Shown here: positions 26,421-37,800 of the stretch, one piece after another
Layout: every line of letters begins with the position of its first letter
Numbering within the stretch: position 1 is the first letter of the stretch
NCBI RefSeq assembly: GCF_031877795.1
Contig: NC_133933.1
Coordinates: 64,306,984 to 64,370,983 of the forward strand
Source: Strix aluco
Taxonomy: Eukaryota; Chordata; Aves; Strigiformes; Strigidae
Direction of reading: 5' to 3'
Length of the DNA: 64,000 nt
Notes under the pieces: model-generated
What the model saw: only the letters and a program-made list of their open reading frames with translations
Databases searched by the model: none
Told to the model about the DNA's origin: nothing
Made by a program: the position numbers and the translations under genes

Positions 26421-28126
26421 TGGAGTTCACCCACAAAACCCTGATACAAAGATGCAACCACAGTTTTTGGTTAGTCTGAAAAATTCCCTAATAGGGGGAT
26501 GAGTGCTGTAGGTTTGATGAGTAAGCCTGTTCAATTGTTAAAGTAACAGCTTTTTCCATGCTTGTGACGTTCATTAGGATTTTTCCTTTAAGGTCAGAGC
26601 AGAAGTATAATCTGCATTGTTTATTCATTCATGTCAGTCTCACAGTTATGACAGGTTTACGTTGCAGCATGCTCTTGTCCAAAGGAAACTGCAGGAATGC
26701 TTAGTTCTGGAAGCAAAGAGAAATGTTGCAGGGAGGAGGGACAACCAATGGGACATAACACAGACCTCTCAAATGCCTCTTCTAGCACATCTGGCTCTCC
26801 TAAAATAGCAGACAGGACTCAATTGCAGTGATATGTTGTATTTCAGTGCTTGAGGTTAGCAAGCGTTTTCACTGAGTATAGCATTGGAAGTAACTAACTT
26901 AGAACTATAGGGGTTATGTTTGAAAGATACATTCTGGGGATTTGTGTATAACAGTAAGAATTGGCACTTTGCCTTGTTACCTACTAAATGGAAGTAAGAC
27001 CCCTTTGCAAATGTACCAACATCTTAGGTTTGGCATAACTTAAAGGATAATGACTGTTCAATTTATTCTCTGAATACTAAGTTCAATTAAGTTACCCAAG
27101 GACAGGATTGGTTCACAGTGTTACACAAGCAATACTAAGACTCTCTGTAGCAATATGGTCTTTGGTTTACACAAATGTTATAGCCGTTGCTGGACTGTGC
27201 ATCTTTTGGCCTAGCATTTTTATATCTCATAGTGCCTAAAGGCAAGAGGATTCAATCTCTCTTTGAAAAGACCCTTCTTGGGGTACTTCTGGGGTACTTA
27301 TCTCAATAAGTAACCATGTAATTGATTAATGTATCTAGTAAAATTTAGAGAATTTCTTCTCAACTTGTCCTTAGATTGAAGACAGGCATTTCTTTTCAGA
27401 CCCAAGGAAGGGTTTTGCACCTACATCAGTTGGCCTGGTTAAAGATATACCCTCCCCTTGCAAACTTTCTTGCTAATACTAAATAAGGCAGTTTATGACT
27501 GTAAGACCACACACAGTGACTGTTTTCAGAGAGAAAAATCCAAAAGAAACATACTCATCTAATAAATGGGAGAAAAGGTAAAGCTCAAACAAAGCACAAA
27601 CAAACCTTTAAAAGGAAGTGGAAAGGGAGAACAAAATCTTCTGTTCGAGCCTCAGCCACCACTGAACAGGGAAATGGACATGGTGACACACAGGTACCTT
27701 CTCTACATGCTCCTTACTGTCATCTCTGTGCAATGACTACAGACCTGAAAGCAAAGGCAGGGTTCAGAGCAGGCACACATGAGTGGAATAAGCAACTGCA
27801 GCCATAACAGCACCTGGTTTGCATGGCAGCAGTCATAATTCATGGCCAGCTTTGCAGGAACACAGGCCTGAACAGAACAGCCTGGCCTTCAAGCTGAGCC
27901 CTCTTCAGCAGTGAGCTGATACGAATCCAATCTCAAAAGCATTTTTTCTTCCCCTCACCCCACTCTCACTAGCAGGCAATCCCAGGTCCTGCTTGCTCTG
28001 GAGGGTGGCAATTCCTCTCTTATTCCCAGCCTGGAAGAGTCACCATGCTTTTGCAAATGTGGAGGTGAGGACCTGGCTGCCCTGGTTCCAGGCGGGGCAG
28101 CCCTTGGTGCCCCCCAGTTGTGCCGG
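26421..28126. other. Intergenic, no gene recognised
   Basis: Only short open frames and no recognisable repeat. GC content rises from about 27,950 towards the candidate exon that follows. Confidence 0.4.
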
Positions 28127-28420
28127 TCAGTCGGTGCCAGTGCTCCAGGTCAGCTTGCCCTGCTCCACAGCAGCTGCAGGGTAGTGCACCTCCACTCTCC
28201 GTGTGTGTCCCCCGCAGCAGAAGCAACAGTCCCGTTTGCCCAGAAACCTCATGGTGCCCTGCGGCAGGAGGCAGAGCCCCTGCCATAAGAAGCATTTGCT
28301 TTCTGAAATCCTCATAAGGTAGTGGCGCTTTAAAATGAGATAGCAATACAAAACCAGAGTGTTTATATAAAACACTAACACGGCAGCTGTTGCTAGTAGC
28401 AACAATATGGCAATCACCAG
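28127..28420 (-). CDS. Speculative terminal exon of a small membrane protein
   Basis: I do not recognise this gene. On the minus strand an AG directly precedes 28420, and the frame then stays open for 97 codons to a TGA at 28129-28127. The translation starts with a strongly hydrophobic segment of about 29 residues ('VIAILLLLATAAVLVFYINT' and on to 'LVLYCYLIL'). A basic stretch follows (KRHYLMR), then a cysteine-rich tail with a CCFCCGG cluster near the middle. GC content is raised over the frame. There is no in-frame ATG before the membrane segment, so it would have to be a downstream exon spliced from an upstream start at higher coordinates, which I could not identify. The pyrimidine tract before the AG is poor. 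A chance open frame is quite possible. Confidence 0.2.
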   Translation of the reverse strand: MVIAILLLLATAAVLVFYINTLVLYCYLILKRHYLMRISESKCFLWQGLCLLPQGTMRFLGKRDCCFCCGGHTRRVEVHYPAAAVEQGKLTWSTGTD

Positions 28421-28424
28421 CTAA

Positions 28425-31400
28425 TATGGAGATGTTTGTTTCGAACTTATCATCTTGATTTTGATGGGTGGCCAAAACTTCACAGAAGAACATTTTATTT
28501 TGCTGTGTGTGGATGTGCATGCCTAAGGACAGGGCATGACAGCAAATAATTCTCCCAAAGTACAGGGTCAAATGTACTCAGGGGAGTTTAACTGTAGCCA
28601 GCAGTTGCACTTGGAAAGATTTGCTTTGCCTGGAGGATGAAGCCCAGGTGTGTGGTCATAAATGTTCCTATTCATGGTTAACTTAGTGGTGATGAGGATC
28701 TGGTTACTGGCAGTTGTCCTTATTAGGAAGCCGCTACAACACAGGAATGACAAATTCACACGGGCATCACTATGATAAAGAGTTTGGGGATATTTCCATC
28801 ATATCACTGGGGCTTGGAGGAGGTCAACTGGAGGTGAACAATGGGGAAATTTCAACTACTTCTGGTTATTCCTCCTGGGTGTTTGCAGGGACAGCCATGT
28901 TCACAGCCATGGGTGCTTGCTATGCCTGGAGCAGCTCCTGCTCTACCAGGGGAGTTGTAAGGTCTTACTACTCCTGAGCCTGGCTTTCTTTTCTAGTTTT
29001 TGTATCAATGGGACACACACACAATGAAACCCAAAACAACACTCAGGCCAAGCTTTCTTGGTTTTATTCCAGATTGGTTCCTAGGTCATTGGTAGTTTGC
29101 AGATCAAGTTTTGTATGAAAGTGAGATGACTTATGCCTGAAAATCACATGCAAGTTAGAATTCAATGTGAAATCCAGGTTATCTCTGGTTTCCACTGATA
29201 ACTCATTTTGAGATCTGAGATCATTTTGATGCTGAAATTCAAAGCAAAACACAAGCTCCAGAAGAAGCAGAAATACAAGCCTACCTCAACCAAAATCTAA
29301 AACATTTGTATTAATCCTGAAAAGCAAAATCAAGATTCACACCTCTCTGGATTCCGTACGAAATATAATCTGTCCCTGAGAGCAAATGAATTTGACAGAA
29401 AAGCACCATTTCAGTTTCTGATTTGCAAATGGACAACATAAAGAAGCAAAATAAGTGAGAAACCTGCTGGAGTAACAAAAAAAGTGAGTAGCATCTCACT
29501 TTTCAATACTTCTTGAGTACCTTCACCCAGAAATCTTGAAAAGAATAGAATTCAGACTCAATTACCTGCATTATCTATTATCTTGGTTTTTATTGTAAGC
29601 AAGCAAAGATTTAGATGTTCCATCCACTCAGTCAGAAATGATGGGCAATTTCAATTCCCCAATGCCTTTTTGCTGGCCACCTTGGAGCCCAAGGAATGAG
29701 CGATGTCCAAGTGCTGCTGAGATACAACAGCAAGCTAAATTCAGACACAGATGAACACCAGCACAGACACTTTGGAAAAATGGCCTATATGTGCCCACCC
29801 TCCACAGCTAAAAAACCGCCCATTGGAACCAGTCACTTGATGACAAGTAAAAAACTTTAGAGTTGCCAACTTAGTCTTGGAGGGACCATCCATGAAAAAA
29901 GAAACAAACCATCCTGCAAAGCAAATGCAACTAAAAGGGTGTCATGGGAAGGGCACAGAATACTCCTTGGGCTGTATTTATGGTATTAATTTTGATTTGC
30001 AACTTTTTGCTATGCAATAGTAGCCCAGTGTGTAGAAAGGTGGTGCAATTTAACCCACATTGCAATCAGCTGAACAGAGCTGGGAAAAACTGACACTTTT
30101 CAAAGGCAGGGTTAGCAGGTCTCACCTGACTAAAACTGCAGGAGTTCAGCACCAGCTGGGTTGATGGATCTCCTTCTGAACTGTTACAGGTAGGAGGTAG
30201 GGACTGGTCTGATCAAAGCTCAGGCTGCCCTCTTTTCTGCAATGAAACCCTGAACTGTACCTATGCAACCCACAACACACTCTGGAGAGTGGTAGGAAAT
30301 TATAGCTGCCTTTCTGAAGGATGTGTAGAAATGTGACCTGTTGTTCCCAGCAACACACATGCCACCCTGTTCTTTGAGTCCATGAACAAATTGCACAGAG
30401 CTTTCCTTTCCAAAAAACCCCCCCACAATATAACAACTCTCTGACTTTGGCAGAACTGCTTTCCTTATTTTGGTAAACATTCCTTTTGTCCCCCAGGGAG
30501 ACTGCAGTTGTGCCAGTAAAGACAAAGCTGGAATACAACCCCTCCTGAACACAGAGGCACTCATGAAGACTCTTTCTGCTCTATATGGGCTTGAAAGAGT
30601 CACTGCTCCAGGCACGTCCTGCTGTACCCTTCTCACAGCTACGTTCCTGCCGCGTCCTTGCTGGTACGACAACAGGGTGAAGGCGGGTTTCAGGATTCAT
30701 TCACATACTCCCTCATTTCTAAGAGCCATCATGTCAAACAGTTGTGAAAGTAGTAGAAATAAACAAAAGTGAGCTGTGGCTGGGATTTTCCCATTTGTGG
30801 TTTGATATGGAGAGAAGAAAAGAAACGCTTTCCAGCCACAACAGATTTGTTCTTTTGTTTACTATCGGCTCCCAATTCCTTTCTTTTCACAACTGATGCT
30901 GCCCCTTCCTTGCTATGGTCTGAAGTCCTTCACTGAGCCACAGTGTAAGAGGAGAGAGGAGAAAATAGGAGAAATCACCTAGCTTGACTGTAGCTCACAG
31001 AAAGGGGAAAATCACCATTTGGTCTGTGTTGGCAGCAAGGGCTATATAAGCCTTCTCTCCAAAAACTGGCTGGGCAAAGTGCTTGGGAGTGGACCACAAA
31101 AGCAGTCATGGCCTGGGAAGGGAAAAGGGCTGCCTAGGCCCAGGGGGAAGCAGAGGCATCAATCTGATGTTCTGGCTTCTATAAGGAAAATTCTTCACAT
31201 CTCGAGGAGCAAACCCAGTCCTGAGAGTTCTGGCTCTTCCCAGGGTCAGCTGCTCTATGCGACCCTCCTGGTCCTGCTTTCCCTCCAGTGATTGTAAAGC
31301 ACTTCAACAGAACTGAGGGGAGCAACCTGATACAGGAGGGGAAGAGCTCATAACAGGCTAGTCCTACAAAACCCTTGTAAATCCCACCCCATCTCCCCAC

Positions 31401-34120
31401 ACCCTGATCTTTGTAAATGTCCCTATGTCTTTGAAGGAGAATGTATTCACTTAGTCAGGGATGACCTGGGAGAAACACATCACCTGCAAACAGCTCCACT
31501 GCCCAAGCCATCTGCCATCTATTCTGCTCACCCTAGGGCAACCACTGTGGTACAACAAACACATTGCTCTAATGTGTCGTGGTATAAGATCTGTATGAAA
31601 CTGAGGGGCAGACCATAGCAAAGGCTCTGAGTCCGCAAAGCAGAGCTGGGTGGTGCAGAGGAAATCGATTGCTTTGGGGAAAGAAGAAGCTGTTCACGTA
31701 AGGGACTTCATTTGTAAACGTCCCATATGACAGGCCCTTTCTGTTAATATTCAGTGTGGAGATCAGCTTTGGGGGCTACATCTGTGTTACCCTTAACACA
31801 CTGGTGGAGGAAGCTGTGAAGCTGCTCTGGCTGGTAGGTGTGAGGGCAGCTCATGCTGTGCTGGTCCTCCTGTCTTCACCCACCTGGCACAGCAGCTCTT
31901 CTGACCTTGGGACCCTGCCCGCAGCTCTGCGGTGCTCGACATGAGCCAGCACATGCTCATTTACTGCTTTTCACAAATACAGTCAAGCTTCATTCTGTGT
32001 GGCCATATAATTACTCCGTCAAGCCATAGCTTTTTAGGACGCCTGCTATTCAGATGGGGCATGTTTGTTTGTAATGAAATAAGCTGCTTTAAAGTAATTT
32101 TGATACAAATTAAGTGTTTGTGATACACACTGTAAAAGAGCTATAAAAAAAAGAACTATATCAGGAGGATAAAAAAAAATCAAATTGTTTTCCATATGGG
32201 CAGGCAGGCCTATACACATACCTACCATGTACAATGGCCATTATATCCCCACAACTGTTAATAGGTGGGAACTAATTAGACAGAGATACAGCAGTGTGTG
32301 CCAATGGACAGTCTGGTGATGTGCTATCAATATACCACCCATTACTGTATCTTTTTCTCCTGGGAAATTCAAAGCATTATGCCATGTGTACAGCTGTGCC
32401 CTATTTGTAATCTAAGCTTCTGGCCTGACTAATCACCACCCATTAAACTCCCATTTTCTTCACGAGTTGCGCATTTTCCAGATCAAACCCCATGTCTTAA
32501 TCATACAACAGACTGAGCTCAGAAATACATCTGTGTACAGTGCTGGAAGTGAGAGCCAGGCAGAACTGAACTGCATAGGTCCCCTAAGCCTCTGAGATAC
32601 TTAACAGACAGATATGTTTAGATACACATTTAGCAGATGTGCTGAAAAACAGATGCCCCTTGTTCCCAGGAATCCAGCTGGGACTATCAGCAGGGGTGCT
32701 GCAGCTGCCAGGGAGCCTCAGAAGGAATTCTCAAGAGAACGTGATGCAGGATGACAGTATCTCTGCAAGAACGTACATCATCCCATGGCATTTAGTAGGG
32801 AAATGACAGATGTCATGGGACTGCTAATTAACAAAAAATCATTTACATTAATGAGTAAAAGATCAGTGGTAAGTACACAAGGCTGCAGGGTAATTGATTG
32901 AGATTCCTGTAAGTTTCAACCCTAAACAAGTCTACAGATTGGTGTCTCTACAGAAGCATGGAAATGATGGGCCTCAGGAGGATTTGAATGGTTATCTACA
33001 GCATTGCCCTCCACAAAAGCAGGGCAGTTCTCCTTTTGCCCTTCTGTTCACATCTCTGTCTAACCAAAAGTGAATTTTGCACCTTGGATTCCTGCCAGTC
33101 AAGATGAGACCACCTGTCTGTTTCACACGACAACACAGGGTCAATACTACATGGGCCAGATCTGATGTGGTTAAGCAAAGAATGGCTTTCAGGGTGAATT
33201 CAGCAGCGGATGTAGCCATAACATGTATCTGCAAAGAGCTGTGCTATGACACAGCCCCGTCCCCTGCACATGTGAAACAATCATCCTTTGGGGGAGGCAT
33301 CAGAGAGACCACAGTTTCACAAGTATGCTTTCCACCTAAATCCACTGCTGAAATATTCCTAACCATTTGACTCTCAGCCTTTGCTCCTCGTTTTCACTAG
33401 ATCAAAAGACTGATAGCCAGAATACTGGGTTGTAATTTGCCTCTGTCACTGAATCAGTTGAACTAATATCATGCATTTAACATCAAACATTGATGAATTT
33501 TCATAATGGCCTGGTAGAGTGAGTACCGTTGTCCTTCTGCTTCTGATGTGCCCAGGTTGTGGGGGAGTCAGCAACAGACCCTGAAGGGAGAGCAGAGGTA
33601 GATTTTTCCAGGATTTTTTGATCTCCTCAGTTGAATTAAACTTTATTACTTGGACAAACAATTCTTACTGAGACATATTTTAAGCAAGACATTTTATTAC
33701 ATAGTCATACATTATTAAATTATTACATAACCCCACTTCTTCTATAGGAATCCGGTGCTTATATTCTCAAAACTAGTTGGCACCGGTAAAGTGTGTGTCT
33801 ACATCTGCTTGCAGAGAGTAATCTGTTGCCATTAGTTTTTAAAAAAACATACAAAAACATTTTTCTGAATCTTGGCTATTCCACTCCCCATCTTTTTAAC
33901 TATTCTTAGTGTAACTTGATCTGGTGGTATGTCTTTAAACTGCAAAATCTAAGGTCTCCAAGCAGTCAAAGGACAGACTGTACCCACTGCCCTTTAATGG
34001 TAAGGAGAAGCTGCCCACACTGCAGTCCCCTCTGCACATCCCACCTCACGCTGGTGATGCTAGATGGAACCTTTACCTGGCAAGTGTCTCATCTTTTCCA
34101 TCCATAACAGCTACAAGGGC
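28425..34120. other. Intergenic, no gene recognised
   Basis: Short open frames only. Two overlapping minus-strand frames near 30,150-30,670 (130 and 150 codons) have no recognised motifs. I see no repeat tail, LTR end or RNA gene before the TAGAP promoter. Confidence 0.45.
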
Positions 34121-34138
34121 TTTTTTTTTTTTTTTTTT
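34121..34138 (+). repeat. Poly-T tract upstream of TAGAP promoter
   Basis: Eighteen consecutive T residues about 120 bases before the TATA box, followed after a short gap by an A-rich run. The opposing T and A runs could form a hairpin or a nucleosome-depleted boundary. Confidence 0.85.
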
Positions 34139-34172
34139 CTTTAAGGGAAAAAAAAGTAGCTCCTCTAAAAGG

Positions 34173-34296
34173 AAAGAGGAAGCCAGAAATTTCATAGCAT
34201 CTCAGTCCTGCCCCATGATGCTTCTTCCTGTCTGTGAATTTCCACCTGCCCCTTCTGCATATATAAGGCAGCACACGTGGGGTAGAACTGTTTAGT
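34173..34296 (+). promoter_or_regulatory. TAGAP TATA-type promoter with ETS-like site and E-box
   Basis: TATATAAGG at 34260-34268 is a good TATA box, predicting a start near 34290. Upstream, AAAGAGGAAGCC (34173-34184) resembles the PU.1/ETS motif, and a reverse GGAAG lies near 34223. A CACGTG E-box is at 34274-34279. A TATA promoter with ETS sites fits a blood-cell gene, which matches the known expression of TAGAP in activated T cells. The sites are seen in the sequence; their use is inferred. Confidence 0.55.
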
Positions 34297-34403
34297 CGCC
34301 TGCCTCCGTCCAAAGGATTAGTAGCAGTGGGCAGTGATGCTGTTTCTCCTTTCCTCTGCAGTTCGCGGGAGGTGAAGGACCTCTGGCTGGACTCACTCAT
34401 TGG
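34290..34403 (+). other. TAGAP noncoding first exon (predicted)
   Basis: The stretch from the predicted start site to a strong donor (GGTAAGTA, exon end 34403) contains no in-frame start for the TAGAP protein. It carries a 12-codon upstream open frame (ATG 34337, stop 34373-34375). The 5' end is set only from the TATA position. A possible internal acceptor, 'ttcctctgcag' near 34363, means the exon could also be used in a shorter form. Confidence 0.5.
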
Positions 34404-34740
34404 GTAAGTACTGCCCGGGATAAAATCTATGGCGTTGTGGTTGAAGTCGGTGGAGTGCTCCAGAAGCAGCTGTACAGAGATGCACAAAAATACAGATGGG
34501 GGAGAGGTGCGCCCACTGCTAAGTGTAGCTCGTGGGCAGAGCTGACTGACTTGCTTAGTCTTGTGTTTGCAGATTAACAACCATACGTCGCTGTCACCAC
34601 TTGCTCATTTTTCGCATGGATTAAAAATAGAAAGCTGCTTTTTTTCTGTTTTAATCAAGAGGTAGATAGGGCAGCAGGACTGAGTGCCTTCCAGAGAAGG
34701 GCTTTATGATTGACTTGTGTGGGATATCTTGCTCTTTCAG

Positions 34741-34897
34741 AATCATATTTAAATGTCAGACTGGCTTGCAGGGGAGAAAGGCAAGAAGGGTGCAGTTTTA
34801 CAAAGCTATTTCTTTGTCCGTTCCCCGTTCAATAAACAGGCAAACAAAAGGACCGAAGGAAACCAGAGTGTCCAGAGCTCTCCCGATCAAACTCCTA
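34741..34897 (+). promoter_or_regulatory. TAGAP exon 2 leader with overlapping upstream ORF
   Basis: If exon 2 begins at the acceptor ending at 34740, its leader holds an upstream ATG at 34753. That frame runs 55 codons and stops at 34918-34920, overlapping the main ATG (34898) in another frame, which would depress TAGAP translation. A second acceptor with a good pyrimidine tract ends at 34839. Using it would remove the upstream ATG. The main ATG has a weak context (C at -3, A at +4). Confidence 0.4.
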
Positions 34898-37800
34898 ATG
34901 AAAGTGTTAAGCAGCTGTAATACCGTGAGTGTCTTTATTGTTTCATCTCTGTGAACAGAGTGATTTTGAAAAGCTCTGGTTTCTAAACCATGGCATTCAA
35001 TTACTTACATAGTGTCTTTGTTTTCTTGTCTAGTCAAAGACACTAAATGCTGGGAACATGGAGAGTCTGATTGAGCGCCAGTCGGAGGTAAGCAGCCGCT
35101 ACATTTCCCCCGATCCTTCTTGGGTACTGATGTGAGATATCTTAGCAAAGTGGGGGTGGCCCCTGTAGGAGCTGTCGGCTGCCTACCATTACCCACGAAT
35201 GGGCAGAGCCCTTCAAAGGCAACTCTGTGCAGCACCATGCAGAAGGAGCTGGGCATTGCTGTGAGCAGCCAGCACATTTCCCAAGCTCCTGGTCAGTTTT
35301 GCTCAAGAATCTGGTGGGCTCTGAAGCTGTCAAGGCTTCCCCGGAGGAGTTTGGGAGGAAATCTCCAGTGCTGGGCGAGGACACAGAAGAGCAGGCTGTG
35401 TCCAGCTGTGGCTTCTCTGGGTCAAAAGAGCAGCCTGAAAGGGGTTGTGACCTGCTAGGCAGGTTTGGGGTGCTGGCTGCAGGCTTTACCACAAACCCCT
35501 CTATTGGGCAGTGAGGCAGTGTCACTCCTGGGCCAAGGCACCTCTTCAGCAGGTGTTGGGCTTGTTCTGGTTATTCCTCAGAGCCTCCCACAGATTTCTG
35601 AGGAGCTGCAGCAACTCGCTGGTGACCCTTGCTGCTGATGGCCCTCGCTGCTGGTGGCAGCTCTGTAACGCTTCTTCTTTGTAATGCTTCTTGCAGGCTG
35701 ATGCCAAGAAATGCTCCCCGCTGGTCCCAGCAGATACTGAAGATGGACTTTGCCACTCAACTGGTGAGTTTTAAAAGCAAACTGTGAAACTGACTTCTTA
35801 TATAACGCTTGCAAGTTGGCGCTTCTGCAAAATCACCCGAAACTGCCCGCTTCACCTCCCTGCGAGCAATCCACAGCCCTCAGCCCCACCCAGGAGACCA
35901 CACACTTCCTAATGACTTCTTTCTCTTATGGTCAGCAGCAGAGGTGACAGTGCTGAGTGCCAGAGGTCTTGTATCCCTGTTTCCTTGTCCTCAGAGCCAC
36001 GTTTCATTGTGTTCCCTGGCAGCAATGGGAAGTAAATGTGCTTCTTTCTCACTTGAGCATCACCACTGAGGTGTGGCACCGCAAGCGAGTACCAAGTACC
36101 GCTACCAGTGGTTTCACACCAGAGCAAATAAACCCTCTTGGCAGCAGCAACAGCACTTGTTTTCACTCGCTGTGCAAAACCTCAGCACCTGTAAACAACC
36201 CAGAGGAGACCATTAGCAGGTCAGGGTCAGATTTGGAGCAGACCATCATATCAGACCATTTTTCAGGAGTAACAGAAGCAAACATTTTATATGACACTAT
36301 AATGTTAGGTGACTTTCTCATAGCTTTTCATCCCTCCCTACCAAGGACTTGTACTAAGCCACAAATACAGATCCTGAGAACTTTTCATCTGTGTAAGACA
36401 ACTTCATTTTGGAGTAGAAGGCAAGTCCTTTATAGGAAATTTGCAGAAAGCAACTCCTTTAGAAAGCCTTCTAGCAAAAGGATCCTTCTCTCAGTGTTTC
36501 TGAATGGGAAAAAAGCCACACTTCATACCAATACAATCATCATCTCCAAATTTCTAACACGCCCTCCTCTTTAAGATGCAGATGAAAAACCCATGCTAAG
36601 ATACTTCTGACCCTGAAGCCAGTGAGGCCCTACTGTGATGCTCCCATCCTCTGGAGCAAGTATCACCTTCCACTGGCTGGCCGGCAGGGGCAAGCACTAG
36701 TTCTAGCAGGACTCCAAAGCTGGCAGAGCTGGAGCAGTGTGTCTTCATTTCAGCCTGTAAAAGAGGCTGAAAAGCAGGAGCCCCTAGCCCCTAGTTCCAC
36801 TCTTGCCCTAAGGCTGGGGCACAGTCAGACTGTGTAATGAAAACTGTTGTCATTGCCAGCTGCCCAAGTGACATATCTGCTTTAGATAGTTATCACAGAA
36901 ACCGCTGCAATATCAAAAATCTCTATAAATGCTGGTATTTCTGTGCCCTGTATGTTCCCACTCTCTAAGAAGAAACAGTGACTAGAATGTAAAAAAAACC
37001 AAACCCAAAACAGGAAAGGTGGCGTCCTTAGAGGGATGGTCAGAGTTTTACAGTTTAGTCAGTTGTTTCCTTAGTAACCACTTAGTTGTTTTTCAGTTTC
37101 TTCAGTTAGAGTTGTTTCAACATACATCCCTGCCCTGCACACAGATGAAATGCTGCATAGCACTGTTTATTTAAAAAACTGATTTTTTGTTTTCCTTTTG
37201 CTTGCAGCAGATGGAACAAAGAAAAGAAAGAAGGTGATATCGCAGTCATTTACTCTGAGACGAAGCTCTACCAATGGGAATTCCCCAGGGCAGCTAGACT
37301 CCGGTGCCAAAATTGCTCTGTTTGGCCAGCCTCTGGCAATTATCTGTGGGGAAGATGACACACTGCCCCAGCCAGTCCAGGTAAGCAAGCCTGGCAATAC
37401 AGTTATACCTCTGGCTTCCAGTGTGAGGCAAGACCCTCCGTACTTGTGCTGCAGTAACCAGGAGATGATTTTAGTGTGAGCAGCAGAAGTAGGGAGGTGA
37501 TAGTCCCCCTGTACTCTGCACTGGCGAGGCCACACCTTGAGTATTGTGTCCAGTTTGGGGCACCTCAATATGAGAGAAATATCGAGGTGCTGGAGCGAGT
37601 GCAGAGGAGGGCAACGAAGCTGGTGAAGGGCCTGGAGAACAAATCCTATGAGGAGAGATTGAGGGAGCTGGGACTGTTCAGTTTGAGGAACAGAAGGCTG
37701 AGGGGAGACCTCATCACTCTCTACAGCTACCTGAAAGGACATTGTAGAGAGGTTGGTGCTGGTCTCTTCTCACAAGTGATTAGTGACAGAACAAGGGGGA

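Noticed and set aside
28714-28977. 87-codon + strand frame near the 28 kb candidate
   Set aside because: Gly/Ser-rich frame without a known motif or splice context, beside other chance frames.
34089-34580. Minus-strand 163-codon frame across TAGAP exon 1 and promoter
   Set aside because: It contains the poly-T tract as a run of lysines, has no recognisable motif, and overlaps the promoter on the opposite strand.
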